64,000 nt of DNA from Pseudomonadota bacterium (GTDB lineage Bacteria > Pseudomonadota > Gammaproteobacteria > Burkholderiales > Rhodocyclaceae), in NCBI GenBank assembly GCA_018262235.1, contig JAGTRY010000004.1:1-64000 (forward strand), in the 5' to 3' direction. A program made the position numbers and the translations under genes. Shown here piece after piece: positions 1-9,305 of the stretch. How positions within the stretch are numbered: position 1 is the first letter of the stretch; each line of letters starts with the position of its first letter. The notes beneath the pieces were generated by a model. That model saw only the letters and a program-made list of their open reading frames with translations, had not been told where the DNA came from and made no database searches.

Positions 1-101
1 GCCTGCTGCTTGGCGCCGGTGCCATTGAAGTAGGTCAGGTGGTGAGCAATGTATTCGCCGGCGCTCAGACCTTGTTGAGCGGCTTCGTGTTCAGCTGCCA
101 T
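1..101 (-). CDS. atpB: ATP synthase F0 subunit a, N-terminal part (runs off the left edge)
   Basis: The minus strand from 101 reads MAAEHEAAQQGLSAGEYIAHH, the usual start of betaproteobacterial F0 subunit a. This membrane subunit forms the proton half-channels next to the c-ring. Only about 33 codons lie inside the window, so no functional residues can be checked. The start codon follows the atpI stop codon after a single base, so the two genes form one operon in the order atpI-atpB. The rest of the atp operon is expected beyond the left edge. Confidence 0.85.
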   Translation of the reverse strand, partial: MAAEHEAAQQGLSAGEYIAHHLTYFNGTGAKQQ

Positions 102-102
102 G

Positions 103-444
103 TCAGGGTTTCACCAAAAAAATCAAAAAATTCGCTTGCAGAGTCACAATCAGACCCACTACAACCGCGCTCCACAACAGCTCCGGATAAACCCACGGTA
201 GCACTGCCAGCAGCGCAATCGACAAAAAAACCTTGATAGCCTCGCCTGCCAGCAATCGCATCGGCTGAACCCCACCAGAGGTCCGGGCCGAAACCGTCAG
301 ATTGCAGACCAGCAACAGGTTGGGCAGGACACAAACCAGCCCCGCCAGCGCAGCAGATATTGCACCGCGCAAACCGGCCATGCTTGCTCCGATGAAAACC
401 CCGACCAGGGCACTGACAACCTGCAGGAAGACCAGCTTGAACAT
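103..444 (-). CDS. atpI: ATP synthase subunit I
   Basis: A small hydrophobic protein of about 113 residues starting MFKLVFLQVV, with four predicted membrane segments. The family member AtpI helps c-ring assembly or Mg2+ supply for the F0F1 ATP synthase. Identification rests on size, membrane pattern and position directly before atpB, which begins 2 bases after this stop codon. An upstream in-frame start at 492 would add 16 polar residues unlike the family's N-terminus, so the start at 444 is preferred. No strong ribosome binding site is visible at either. Confidence 0.75.
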   Translation of the reverse strand: MFKLVFLQVVSALVGVFIGASMAGLRGAISAALAGLVCVLPNLLLVCNLTVSARTSGGVQPMRLLAGEAIKVFLSIALLAVLPWVYPELLWSAVVVGLIVTLQANFLIFLVKP

Positions 445-929
445 CCGATACCTGTAAAGCAAACGTGGCTTTCCCAGTGAAAAGCTGGGCAATCTTAGGA
501 GCGCAGAAGCGCCAAGTCAATTGTGCTGCGATGCGGCAAACCCGTATTGCCGCAGACTTTCAACCTATGCACCAAGCCGAAGCCTGATCCAGCAGGCTTT
601 ATCGGCCCGCAAAGTCACAAATAAAAATTTTCAGAAAAGTCTTTGATTGTGCGCAACAGCATGCATTTTTTAAGTTGAGCCAAATCATGCCATCGTTCTT
701 TTGATGAAACAAGCATGGTCTTGATCGTATCCACTCAGAATCCCGGCCTCTCTTGCAAGCAAGCTCCGGACCCGAATTTTAGGCAGATTGCACACACTTC
801 CTGATTTCGCTTTGAATCAGGCGTTTGCTGCGTAGCAGCGCAACCATCTGCTGCGGTTTGCGCTAAAGTCGCGCGTTCGCAATGCCCATTTGTGTGGCAT
901 TGCCGACAGGGATTGAGGAGATTTGCCCC
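445..929. other. Divergent intergenic region between the atp operon and the lipid block
   Basis: About 485 bases with no convincing gene on either strand. The stretch around 600-720 is clearly more AT-rich than its surroundings, including runs of A around 621-640 and T around 665-671, as expected for promoters firing both ways. I could not fix a single -35/-10 pair with confidence. Confidence 0.4.
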
Positions 930-3080
930 ATGAGTCTGGCCAAGCGCATCGGCCTTGTTGCTTTGCGTGGATTGACCCGAGTGTTGTTTCGCGTGGAAAT
1001 GCGAGGCAATCCCCGGGTGTTTTCGCGCAAGCTGCTAATCATTGCTAATCATGAATCCTTTCTTGATGGTCTGTTGCTGGCAGTAAGCCTGCCGCAGAAA
1101 CCGCTGTTTGTCGTCCATACCGGTGTCTCGCGCAGCCTGTTTTTCCGCATCCTGCTCAAAGCCGTGGATTTTCTGGCGGTCGATCCGACCAGCCCGATGG
1201 CGATGAAGACGGTGATCCGTGTCATCGAAAGCGGCCGCCCGGTAGTGATCTTCCCTGAAGGACGCATCACCACGACCGGCAGCCTGATGAAGACCTATGA
1301 CGGTCCGGCTTTTGTTGCCGCCAAGACCGGTGCCACCATCCTGCCGGTACGCATCGATGGCGCGGCGCGAACCTATTTTTCACGCCTGTCCGGCCAGCAT
1401 CCCCACCAGCTTTTCCCGCGCATCACGATCAGTGTACAGCCCACCACACGGATCGAAATGCCCAAAGCATCGACCGCTCGCGAGCGTCGCCGGATCGCCG
1501 GGGAAGCCATGCGCCGTCTGATGCAGGAAATGATATTTGCCAGCCGGCCTCGCCAGACTCTTTATGAAGCTTTGCTATCTGCCATTTCAATCCATGGACG
1601 ATCCTGGCGTCTGGTAGAAGACATCAAGCAGATCGAATACAGCTATGGCGATCTGTTGAAAATGACGCTGGCTTTGGGACGCCTGGTTTCGCGCAAGAGC
1701 GTGGAAGGCGAGCGCATCGGCGTCCTGCTGCCGAATCTGGCACCAACGGTGGGACTGGTCTTCGGCCTCTCGGCATTCCGCCGTGTCCCGGCAATGATGA
1801 ATTACACCGCCGGGGCGGAAGGCATGATTGCGGCCTGCGAAGCCGCAACGATCAAGCATATCGTGACCTCGCGTGCCTTCGTCGTGCAAGGCAAGCTTGA
1901 GGACAAGATCGAAGTCCTCGCCCAGACGCGTGAAATCATCTATCTGGAAGACCTGCGTGGCGAAATGACGGGCTGGGACAAGGCCTGGCTGGTTCTCTGG
2001 GCGCTGCGCTTTCCGCGTCTGGCGGTGCCGTGTGGTGACGCCGAAGATCCGGCTGCGGTGTTGTTCACTTCCGGCTCCGAAGGCAAGCCGAAAGGGGTCG
2101 TACTGTCCCACCGGGCCTTGCTTGCAAACATCCAGCAGGCGCGTGCTGTCGTCGACTTCTCGTCGGAAGACAAGCTGCTGATCGCGCTGCCCCTGTTCCA
2201 CTCGTTTGGTCTGACCGTAGGCGGCTTGCTGCCGGCCATCTCCGGCGCAAAGGTTTTCCTGTACACCTCGCCGCTGCATTACCGTGTCATCCCCGAACTC
2301 GTATATGACCGCAACTGCACGATCCTGCTCGGTACCAGTACTTTCCTTTCGAACTACGCCAAGCACGCACATCCGTATGACTTCTACCGTCTGCGCTACG
2401 TGATCGCCGGTGCCGAAAAACTCACACAAACCGTGCGCACCAACTGGTTCGAAAAATTCGGCATCCGCATTCTCGAAGGTTATGGCGCCACCGAGTGCGC
2501 GCCCGTGCTGGCCGTAAACACCCGGATGGCATACAGGACCGGCTCGGTCGGCCAGCTCCTGCCCGGCATGCAGGCGCGTCTGGTCCCGGTTCCTGGCGTG
2601 GAAGTCGGGGGCGCGCTGCACGTCAGCGGCCCCAATCTGATGTCCGGCTATCTGCGGGCCGACAATCCTGGCGTGCTGGAACCCCCGTCCTCCGAAGTCG
2701 GCCCGGGCTGGTATTCCACCGGCGATATCGTGGACATCGATGCCGATGGCTATCTCTACATCGTGGGACGGATCAAACGCTTCGCCAAGGTTGCGGGCGA
2801 AATGATCTCGCTGGAGTCGGTCGAACGCCTCGCGACCCTGGCTTCGGACAAGGGCACGCATGCCGCGACCAGCCAGCCGGATGCCTCGCGCGGCGAAAAC
2901 ATCCTGCTATACACCACCGACAAGAGCCTGACCCGCGACCAGTTGCAGGCAGCAGCCCGCTCCGGCGGCTGGCCGGAAATAGCCGTGCCACGCAAGGTCA
3001 TCGTGCTGGAAGAGCTGCCGGTGCTGGGTTCGGGCAAAACCGATTACGTGACCCTCAAGCAATGGGCCGAGACGGTTTGA
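930..3080 (+). CDS. Aas-like acyltransferase / acyl-ACP (CoA) ligase fusion, copy 1
   Basis: A 716-residue two-domain protein like E. coli Aas, which re-acylates lysophospholipids after activating a fatty acid. The N-terminal PlsC-type acyltransferase has the NHESFLD catalytic box (His about 41, Asp about 46) and FPEGR near residue 108. The C-terminal adenylating domain has the AMP-binding signature FTSGSEGKPKG near residue 379 and the downstream YGATE and TGD motifs. The start at 930 follows a GAGGAG ribosome site; an ORF start at 882 would add 16 unrelated residues. A close paralogue follows at 3194 and a transporter/acyltransferase fusion at 5435, so the three probably serve one lipid-recycling pathway at the inner membrane. 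Whether the substrate is a lysophospholipid or another acyl acceptor is not decided by sequence. Confidence 0.8.
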   Translation: MSLAKRIGLVALRGLTRVLFRVEMRGNPRVFSRKLLIIANHESFLDGLLLAVSLPQKPLFVVHTGVSRSLFFRILLKAVDFLAVDPTSPMAMKTVIRVIESGRPVVIFPEGRITTTGSLMKTYDGPAFVAAKTGATILPVRIDGAARTYFSRLSGQHPHQLFPRITISVQPTTRIEMPKASTARERRRIAGEAMRRLMQEMIFASRPRQTLYEALLSAISIHGRSWRLVEDIKQIEYSYGDLLKMTLALGRLVSRKSVEGERIGVLLPNLAPTVGLVFGLSAFRRVPAMMNYTAGAEGMIAACEAATIKHIVTSRAFVVQGKLEDKIEVLAQTREIIYLEDLRGEMTGWDKAWLVLWALRFPRLAVPCGDAEDPAAVLFTSGSEGKPKGVVLSHRALLANIQQARAVVDFSSEDKLLIALPLFHSFGLTVGGLLPAISGAKVFLYTSPLHYRVIPELVYDRNCTILLGTSTFLSNYAKHAHPYDFYRLRYVIAGAEKLTQTVRTNWFEKFGIRILEGYGATECAPVLAVNTRMAYRTGSVGQLLPGMQARLVPVPGVEVGGALHVSGPNLMSGYLRADNPGVLEPPSSEVGPGWYSTGDIVDIDADGYLYIVGRIKRFAKVAGEMISLESVERLATLASDKGTHAATSQPDASRGENILLYTTDKSLTRDQLQAAARSGGWPEIAVPRKVIVLEELPVLGSGKTDYVTLKQWAETV

Positions 3081-3193
3081 GGCGTCCCGGGAGGATCCCC
3101 GAACCGGGGAAGTTATAGCTGAAGTCAATACGGCGGCACGATTTCTGTGGCACCGTACGCATCAGATAGAACAAAAAAGTGTGTGGAGACCAA

Positions 3194-5350
3194 ATGTTGC
3201 GCTGGATTCTGAAGGGCCTGCTGCGCCCGTTGTTCCGCATCCTGTTCCGGGTGCGGGTGCATGGCAACCCGAAGATCAAGGCCGAGCGTCTGCTCATCGT
3301 GGCCAACCACGAATCCTTTCTCGACGAATTGTTGCTCGGCCTGTTCCTGCCGCAACGCCCGGTTTTCGTGGTCTATACCACCGCAACCCACAATCGTCTG
3401 TTCCGTTTCTTCTCGCTGGGGCTGGTCGATTATCTGGCCATTGACCCGAACAACCCGATGGAGATGAAGTCGGTCATCCGTCTGATCGAATCCGGTCGGC
3501 CGGTACTGATCTTCCCCGAAGGCCGCATCACCACCACCGGCAACCTGATGAAGACCTACGATGGGCCGGGCTTCATCGCCGCCAAGACCGGTGCGACCAT
3601 CCTGCCTGTCCGCATCGATGGTGCCGCGCGCAGCTATTTCTCCTTGCTGCAGGGCAATTTCCCGCACTACCTGTTCCCGCGCATCCGTCTGTTCGTGCAG
3701 GAACCCACCTGCATCGAGACCTCCAAGACAGGGCACGGGGAGCAGCACTATCTGGCCGGCCAGGCCATGCACCGCGTGATGACCGACATGATGTTTGCCG
3801 GCCGCGCCGAGCAGACCTTGTTCCAGTCACTGATGGAGGCCGCACGGATCCAGGGGCGCAATTGGCGGGTGATCGGCGATGTCGAGCACGTCGACTATTC
3901 CTATGCCGAAATCATTCGCATGAGCATGTTGCTGGGACGCGAGCTGGCCCGTCGCAGCACCGAAGGGGAACGCATCGGCGTCTTGCTGCCGAATGTCACG
4001 ACCCTGCTGGCCCTGATCTTCGGGCTGACTGCCTGGCGGCGCGTGCCGGCCTTGCTCAACTTCACGGCGGGTGCCGATTCGTTACGTGCGGCATGCACGG
4101 CTGCGTGCGTACGCAAGATCGTGACTTCACGCAAATTCGTCGAGCAGTTCAAACTGGCGGACAAACTCGCCGGCCTGCCGGATGTGGAGCTGCTCTATCT
4201 GGAAGACTTACGGGCCGGAGTGTCGTTCACGGACAAGATGTGGTGGCTGCTGTGGGCGCGTTTCCGCCCGCTCACCAGCTGCCCGCCGGCCTCCCCCGAA
4301 GACCCGGCGCTGGTGATGTTCACCTCGGGCTCGGAAGGCAAGTGCAAGGGCGTCGCGCTCTCGCATCGGGCAATCCTGTCGAACGTTTCACAGATGCGCT
4401 CGGTGCTGGATTTCTCGGTCAACGACGTGATCCTCAATGCCCTGCCACTGTTCCATTCCTTCGGCCTCACCTGCGGCGGCCTGATCCCGCTGCTGTGTGG
4501 CGCCAAGGTTTTTCTTTACCCCTCGCCGCTGCATTACCGTGTCATTCCGGAACTGGCCTATAACGCTTCGTGCACCATCCTGTTCGGCACGAATACCTTC
4601 CTGTCCAATTACGCCAAGCATGCCCACCCCTTCGATTTCTACCGCCTGCGTTATGTGGTGGCCGGCGCCGAGAAGATCACCGACGAAGTCCGCCAGCTCT
4701 GGTTCGAGAAGTTCGGTGTACGCATTTTCGAGGGTTACGGCGCCACCGAATGTGCTCCGGTACTCAGCGTGAATACCCAGATGGCCTATCGCTCCGGCAG
4801 CGTCGGGCAGTTCCTGCCGAGCATCCAGTATCGTCTGCGGCCGCTTGCCGGCATCGAATCGAAAAACGGCAACCCCTGCGGCCAGCTCCACGTGACCGGC
4901 CCCAACCTGATGTCCGGTTATCTGCGTTTCGATGCGCCCGGCATCCTGCAACCACCGGTCTCCGAAATCGGGCCAGGCTGGTATGACACCGGCGACATCG
5001 TCGAGATCGATGAAGATGGTTTCGTACACGTCATCGGCCGCGTCAAACGCTTTGCCAAAGTCGCCGGGGAAATGGTCTCGCTCGGCGTGGTCGAACTGAT
5101 CGCGGCAAAGACTTCGCCGGACTTCCTGCATGCGGCGACTACCCGCGAAGACCCCACGCGCGGCGAAGCCATCCTGCTGTTCACGACCCAGCCGGACATG
5201 CAGCGTGATGCCCTGATCGCAATCGCCCAGGCCAACGGTTTCCCCGAACTGGCTGTTCCACGCAAGATCCTGCATGTGGCCGAACTGCCTTTGCTGGGCT
5301 CTGGCAAGATCGATTATGTGACGCTCAAACAGTGGGCCATGGCGGCCTGA
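3194..5350 (+). CDS. Aas-like acyltransferase / acyl-ACP (CoA) ligase fusion, copy 2
   Basis: A 718-residue paralogue of the gene before it, aligning over its whole length: the same NHESFLD acyltransferase box, FPEGRITTTG, and the adenylation domain with YGATE and DTGDIV. The core of the AMP-binding signature here is GSEGKCKG, with Cys where copy 1 and most of the family have Pro. The start at 3194 follows GGAG at 3184-3187; the frame opens slightly earlier, at 3179. The 113-base gap from copy 1 has no strong terminator, so co-transcription is likely. This looks like a tandem duplication that has diverged, perhaps toward different acyl chain or head-group preferences (inference). Confidence 0.8.
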   Translation: MLRWILKGLLRPLFRILFRVRVHGNPKIKAERLLIVANHESFLDELLLGLFLPQRPVFVVYTTATHNRLFRFFSLGLVDYLAIDPNNPMEMKSVIRLIESGRPVLIFPEGRITTTGNLMKTYDGPGFIAAKTGATILPVRIDGAARSYFSLLQGNFPHYLFPRIRLFVQEPTCIETSKTGHGEQHYLAGQAMHRVMTDMMFAGRAEQTLFQSLMEAARIQGRNWRVIGDVEHVDYSYAEIIRMSMLLGRELARRSTEGERIGVLLPNVTTLLALIFGLTAWRRVPALLNFTAGADSLRAACTAACVRKIVTSRKFVEQFKLADKLAGLPDVELLYLEDLRAGVSFTDKMWWLLWARFRPLTSCPPASPEDPALVMFTSGSEGKCKGVALSHRAILSNVSQMRSVLDFSVNDVILNALPLFHSFGLTCGGLIPLLCGAKVFLYPSPLHYRVIPELAYNASCTILFGTNTFLSNYAKHAHPFDFYRLRYVVAGAEKITDEVRQLWFEKFGVRIFEGYGATECAPVLSVNTQMAYRSGSVGQFLPSIQYRLRPLAGIESKNGNPCGQLHVTGPNLMSGYLRFDAPGILQPPVSEIGPGWYDTGDIVEIDEDGFVHVIGRVKRFAKVAGEMVSLGVVELIAAKTSPDFLHAATTREDPTRGEAILLFTTQPDMQRDALIAIAQANGFPELAVPRKILHVAELPLLGSGKIDYVTLKQWAMAA

Positions 5351-5434
5351 ATCCTGGCATGGCGTGCGGCGCCCCCCCGGCGCACGCCACAGTACGCTAT
5401 CCTGCCTGCGGATAACTTCTGGCGCGTTGATCGC

Positions 5435-7327
5435 ATGTCTTCCGAACCTTCCCGTTCCGTATCGCAACTCATCGGCGAACGCCGCTTCGGCCCGCTGTTC
5501 TTCACCCAGTTTTGCGGTGCCTTCAATGACAACCTGTTCAAGAACGCGCTGATCCTGCTGGTGGCCTTTCACAGCGGTACGATCCTGGGGCTCGCCCCCG
5601 CACTGATCGTACAGCTCGCCGCCGGGCTGTTCATCCTGCCCTTCTTCCTGTTCTCGGCGATGGCCGGCCAGCTCGCCGACAAGTACGACAAGGCACGCCT
5701 GATCCGCATCATCAAGCTCGTCGAGATCGGCATCGCGGTGGTGGCCACCTTCGGTTTCGCCACGGCGCATGCCGAACTGCTGCTCGCCGCCCTCTTCATG
5801 CTCGGCCTGCATTCCACCTTCTTCGGCCCGCTCAAGTATTCGATCCTGCCCCAGCATCTGCATGCCGATGAGCTGGTCGCCGGCAACGCCTGGGTGGAAA
5901 GCGCGACCTTCGTGGCGATCCTCGCCGGTTCGCTGCTCGCCGGCTTGCTGATGAGCATCAAGCCGCATGGCGCCGTGTATGCCGGTGTCAGTTGCGTGCT
6001 GATTGCGATTGCCGGCTATCTTGCCTGCCGCCGGATTCCCGCGGCCCCGCCAGCGGCGCCCGATCTGCGCGTGAGCCTCAACCCGCTCACCGAAACCTGG
6101 CGCAACATCCGCCTCGTGTATCGCAACCGCACCGTGTTCCACTCGGTGATGGGCATCTCGTGGTTCTGGTTCTACGGCGCACTGTTCCTCACCCAGTTCG
6201 CGCCGTATGTCAAAGACGTACTCGGCGGCAACGAGCTGATGGTCACCGCCTTGCTCGGCACCTTCATCGTCGGCATCGCCCTCGGCGCCTTCCTGTGCGA
6301 GCGCCTCTCCGGCAAGCATGTGGAGATCGGTCTGGTGCCGCTGGGTTCCATCGGCCTCACGCTGGCCGGCGCCGATCTCTGGCTGGCAAGCCCGAGCGGC
6401 ATCCCGCAGCCGGTCGATCTGGTCACCTTCGCCAGCCATCTGGCCAGCTGGCGGATCCTTGCCGATCTGGTGCTGATCGGCGTGGCCGGTGGTTTCTTCA
6501 CTGTCCCGCTGTATGCGCTGATCCAGCAGCGTTCCGAGCCCGGCGAACGCTCACGCGTGATTGCCGCCAACAACATCCTGAACGCGGCCTTCATGGTCGT
6601 GTCGGCCGCCTTTGCTGCGCTCGCCCTCAGCCACGGCCTGACGATTCCGCAGATCTTCCTGGCCACCGCCATCATGAATGCTGCCGTGGCGATCTACATC
6701 TACGGGTTGGTGCCGGAGTTCCTGATCCGCTGCCTGGTCTGGGTGCTGATCAAGACGGTGTACCGCTTGCGTGCAGAGGGCCTGGAGCATGTACCGGAGC
6801 GCGGTGCCGCGCTGATCGTATGCAATCACCCCAGCTTCATCGACGCGCTGATCATCGCGGCCATGTGCCGCCGCCACATCCGCTGGGTGGCGGACTACGC
6901 CATGTACGCCAAGCCGGGGCTCAATTACTTCTTCCGCACCATCAACGCAATTCCGATGGCGGCGGCGCGCGAGGACCGCAGCGTGCTGATCGCCGCCTAT
7001 GACCAGATTGCAGCAGCACTGGAAGCTGGCGAACTGGTCGGCATCTTCCCCGAAGGCCGTGTCACCGACAGCGGCGACATCGAACCTTTCAAGGGCGGTC
7101 TGAACAAGATCCTCGGGCGTACGCCAGTGCCGGTCGTGCCGATGGCGCTGCGCGGCATGTGGGGCAGTTTCTTCTCGCGCAAGGATGGGGCCGCCATGCG
7201 CAAACCCCTGCGTCGCGGCCTGCGCAATCCCATCGAGCTGATCGTCTCGGCCCCGGTGTCACCAGAGAAGCTGACCCCGTCGGCCTTGCATGACATCGTT
7301 CAGGGCTTGCGCGGCACATGGCAGTAG
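5435..7327 (+). CDS. LplT-like MFS transporter fused to a PlsC acyltransferase
   Basis: A 630-residue protein. Residues 1 to about 425 form a 12-helix major facilitator domain resembling the lysophospholipid flippase LplT, with GAFNDNLFKNA near the N-terminus. Residues about 430-630 are a second PlsC-type acyltransferase with NHPSFID (about 463) and FPEGR (about 537). Many proteobacteria carry a three-part protein of transporter, acyltransferase and acyl ligase; this one looks like that protein without the ligase, next to two genes that supply acyltransferase plus ligase. The likely role is flipping lysophospholipid inward and re-acylating it. It lies 84 bases after copy 2 on the same strand. 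Confidence 0.8.
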   Translation: MSSEPSRSVSQLIGERRFGPLFFTQFCGAFNDNLFKNALILLVAFHSGTILGLAPALIVQLAAGLFILPFFLFSAMAGQLADKYDKARLIRIIKLVEIGIAVVATFGFATAHAELLLAALFMLGLHSTFFGPLKYSILPQHLHADELVAGNAWVESATFVAILAGSLLAGLLMSIKPHGAVYAGVSCVLIAIAGYLACRRIPAAPPAAPDLRVSLNPLTETWRNIRLVYRNRTVFHSVMGISWFWFYGALFLTQFAPYVKDVLGGNELMVTALLGTFIVGIALGAFLCERLSGKHVEIGLVPLGSIGLTLAGADLWLASPSGIPQPVDLVTFASHLASWRILADLVLIGVAGGFFTVPLYALIQQRSEPGERSRVIAANNILNAAFMVVSAAFAALALSHGLTIPQIFLATAIMNAAVAIYIYGLVPEFLIRCLVWVLIKTVYRLRAEGLEHVPERGAALIVCNHPSFIDALIIAAMCRRHIRWVADYAMYAKPGLNYFFRTINAIPMAAAREDRSVLIAAYDQIAAALEAGELVGIFPEGRVTDSGDIEPFKGGLNKILGRTPVPVVPMALRGMWGSFFSRKDGAAMRKPLRRGLRNPIELIVSAPVSPEKLTPSALHDIVQGLRGTWQ

Positions 7328-7404
7328 CCCGGTCTGCACACCCCGGGCACGCCCATGCCCTCATCATGAGGGGCCCATGCTTGCCCAATCCGGTCACCGC
7401 CACC

Positions 7405-8343
7405 ATGAACCAGATGCTCGCCAGTGTCCGCTGCGCCCTTGTCCTGCTCGCCCTGCTGCTGACCAGCACAGGCGTGATGGCGACCGGAGACGTGATCCGT
7501 CTCGCCCGGCGCGAAGCGGAGCAAGCGCCCTCGACCTTCCCGGAAATCGTGCTGCAGGAAGCCCTGCGGCGCACCGAGGCACATTATGGTGCCTGGAAGA
7601 TCGAACGCGTCCAGCATTCCATGTCACGCGGCCGCCTGCTCGAAGACCTCCTGAACGGCCACGAGTTGAATGCGGTAGTCGCAGCCAGCCAACCGGACTG
7701 GGAAGCGCAGACGCTGCCGGTCTGGATCCCCGTGGACATGGGGCTTTCCGGCTTGCGTATCGGCTTCATCCGCCAGGATGCCCAAGCCGCCCTGTCCCGG
7801 GTGCATTCGCTGGATGCCTTGCGCCAGTTGCGCCTCGGCGTCGGACTGAGCTGGTCCTCGCGCAAGGTGATGGAAGCCAACGGTCTGCAGCTTGAACTGG
7901 CGGCCAGCCAGGAAGCACTCACACGCATGGTGCTTGCCGAACGGGTGGATTATTTCCCGCGCAGCATCAGCGAAGCCTTCACCGAATATGCCGACTTTTC
8001 GCGCCAATACCCTGAGCTGGCTATCGAGAATCACCTGCTGCTCGACATGCCGCTGCCGACCTACATCTTCGTGTCGCCAACCCAGCCCCGGCTGGCCAAA
8101 CGCATCACCACCGGCATGGAAATCCTGGTCCGCGACGGCAGCCTGCTGAAGATGGTGACCCGTGCCCACGCCGACATCCTCGCCCGGGCCAGACTCTGCG
8201 AACGGCAGATGATCCACATCCCCAATCCCCTGCTCTCCTCCCGTCATCCCTTGAAGCGATCAGAGCTATGGTTCGACCCCTATGCCCCCGGTGGCTTGTG
8301 CGCCAGTGCCGCCCCGGCCAGCCACGGCAGACGGCGCAAATGA
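7405..8343 (+). CDS. Periplasmic substrate-binding-like protein, copy 1
   Basis: About 312 residues with a signal peptide (ALVLLALLLTSTGVMATG). The mature part resembles the bacterial type 3 solute-binding fold seen in sensor-linked and amino-acid binding proteins, but I cannot name a ligand. Conserved pieces shared with the next gene include VDMGLSG, WSSR, DYFPR and LPLPTYIFVSP. The start is uncertain: no good ribosome site is visible, and ATG codons at 7366 and 7414 are alternatives. No permease or ATPase gene lies nearby, so a sensory or envelope role is as likely as transport. The stop overlaps the start of copy 2 (ATGA), which couples their translation. Confidence 0.6.
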   Translation: MNQMLASVRCALVLLALLLTSTGVMATGDVIRLARREAEQAPSTFPEIVLQEALRRTEAHYGAWKIERVQHSMSRGRLLEDLLNGHELNAVVAASQPDWEAQTLPVWIPVDMGLSGLRIGFIRQDAQAALSRVHSLDALRQLRLGVGLSWSSRKVMEANGLQLELAASQEALTRMVLAERVDYFPRSISEAFTEYADFSRQYPELAIENHLLLDMPLPTYIFVSPTQPRLAKRITTGMEILVRDGSLLKMVTRAHADILARARLCERQMIHIPNPLLSSRHPLKRSELWFDPYAPGGLCASAAPASHGRRRK

Positions 8344-9290
8344 TCCGGTGTGGCCGGCTGCGCCGGATGCTCGGAATTGTCTTGCTGCTTGCCCTGAGCG
8401 GCCCGGCACTGCATGCCCAGGCCACGGAAATCGTCATGCGCCCGCTCCCCGATGGCGCCAAAGGGCCGGAACCGGATTTAAATGGTGCCGTCATCGACGA
8501 AGCACTCAAGCGCACAGTGAATCGTTACGGTCCCTACCAATACGCCGAACGCATTCCGGTGGTCGCACGCGAACGCTTGCTGGACGAGATGCTGCGCGGT
8601 GAGGCCATCAACATCACCGTCGTCGCCACCCAACCTGTCTGGGAAGAGCAGCTTCACGTCATCCGCATCCCGATTGACATGGGCTTGTCCGGCTATCGCA
8701 TCGCCCTGATCCGCCGCGACAGACAGTCCCTGTTCAATACGGTACGCGATCTGGACACCCTCAAGCGCCTGCGGCTGGGCGCAGGCGAGGCCTGGTCCTC
8801 GCGCCAGATCTTCGCCGCAGAAGGTTTCTCGGTAGAAACCGGCGAAACTTACGAAGCCTTGCTGCGCATGCTGCTGGCGGGCCGCTCCGACTACTTCCCG
8901 AGGGCCCTGACCGAAGCCTTCCCCGAATACGATGCACGGCGCAAGGATTTCCCGGATCTGGCCATCGAACGCGACCTGTTGCTGAACCTTCCCCTGCCCA
9001 CCTATATCTTCGTGTCGCCCAAAGCACCTGAACTGGCCCGCCGCATCGAAGCCGGGCTCGAATCGATGGTGCGTGACGGCAGCTTGCTGCGTCTGGTGAT
9101 GAAGTTCAACGGCGACATCCTGCGCCGGGCAAATCTGTGCTCGCGCCGCGTGTTCAAGCTCGACAATCCATTGCTCACGCCGCAGACTCCACTCAGGCGC
9201 AAGGCGCTGTGGTTCGATCCCTTCGACCGGCGCACCGGACTCTGTGCGGCAAAGACCCCGCCGGAAACAAACGTGCAGCACGGGCGCTAA
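8340..9290 (+). CDS. Periplasmic substrate-binding-like protein, copy 2
   Basis: A 316-residue paralogue of the preceding gene. The signal peptide is MLGIVLLLALSGPALHAQA, followed by a mature domain with the same WSSR, DYFPR, EAFPEYD and LPTYIFVSPK blocks. The start ATG at 8340 overlaps the stop of copy 1 by four bases, so the pair is translationally coupled. It converges on a hybrid histidine kinase whose stop lies only 15 bases away. Convergence does not prove a link, but binding proteins of this kind do often feed sensor kinases. The ligand is unknown. Confidence 0.6.
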   Translation: MIRCGRLRRMLGIVLLLALSGPALHAQATEIVMRPLPDGAKGPEPDLNGAVIDEALKRTVNRYGPYQYAERIPVVARERLLDEMLRGEAINITVVATQPVWEEQLHVIRIPIDMGLSGYRIALIRRDRQSLFNTVRDLDTLKRLRLGAGEAWSSRQIFAAEGFSVETGETYEALLRMLLAGRSDYFPRALTEAFPEYDARRKDFPDLAIERDLLLNLPLPTYIFVSPKAPELARRIEAGLESMVRDGSLLRLVMKFNGDILRRANLCSRRVFKLDNPLLTPQTPLRRKALWFDPFDRRTGLCAAKTPPETNVQHGR

Positions 9291-9305
9291 CGCACAACCA
9301 GCGGT

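Noticed and set aside
4388-6439. Long open frames on the strand opposite to the lipid genes (also at 1587-2861)
   Set aside because: They mirror high-GC coding sequence, have no ribosome sites or family motifs, and their products are rich in Arg, Gly, His and Gln as expected for antisense shadows.
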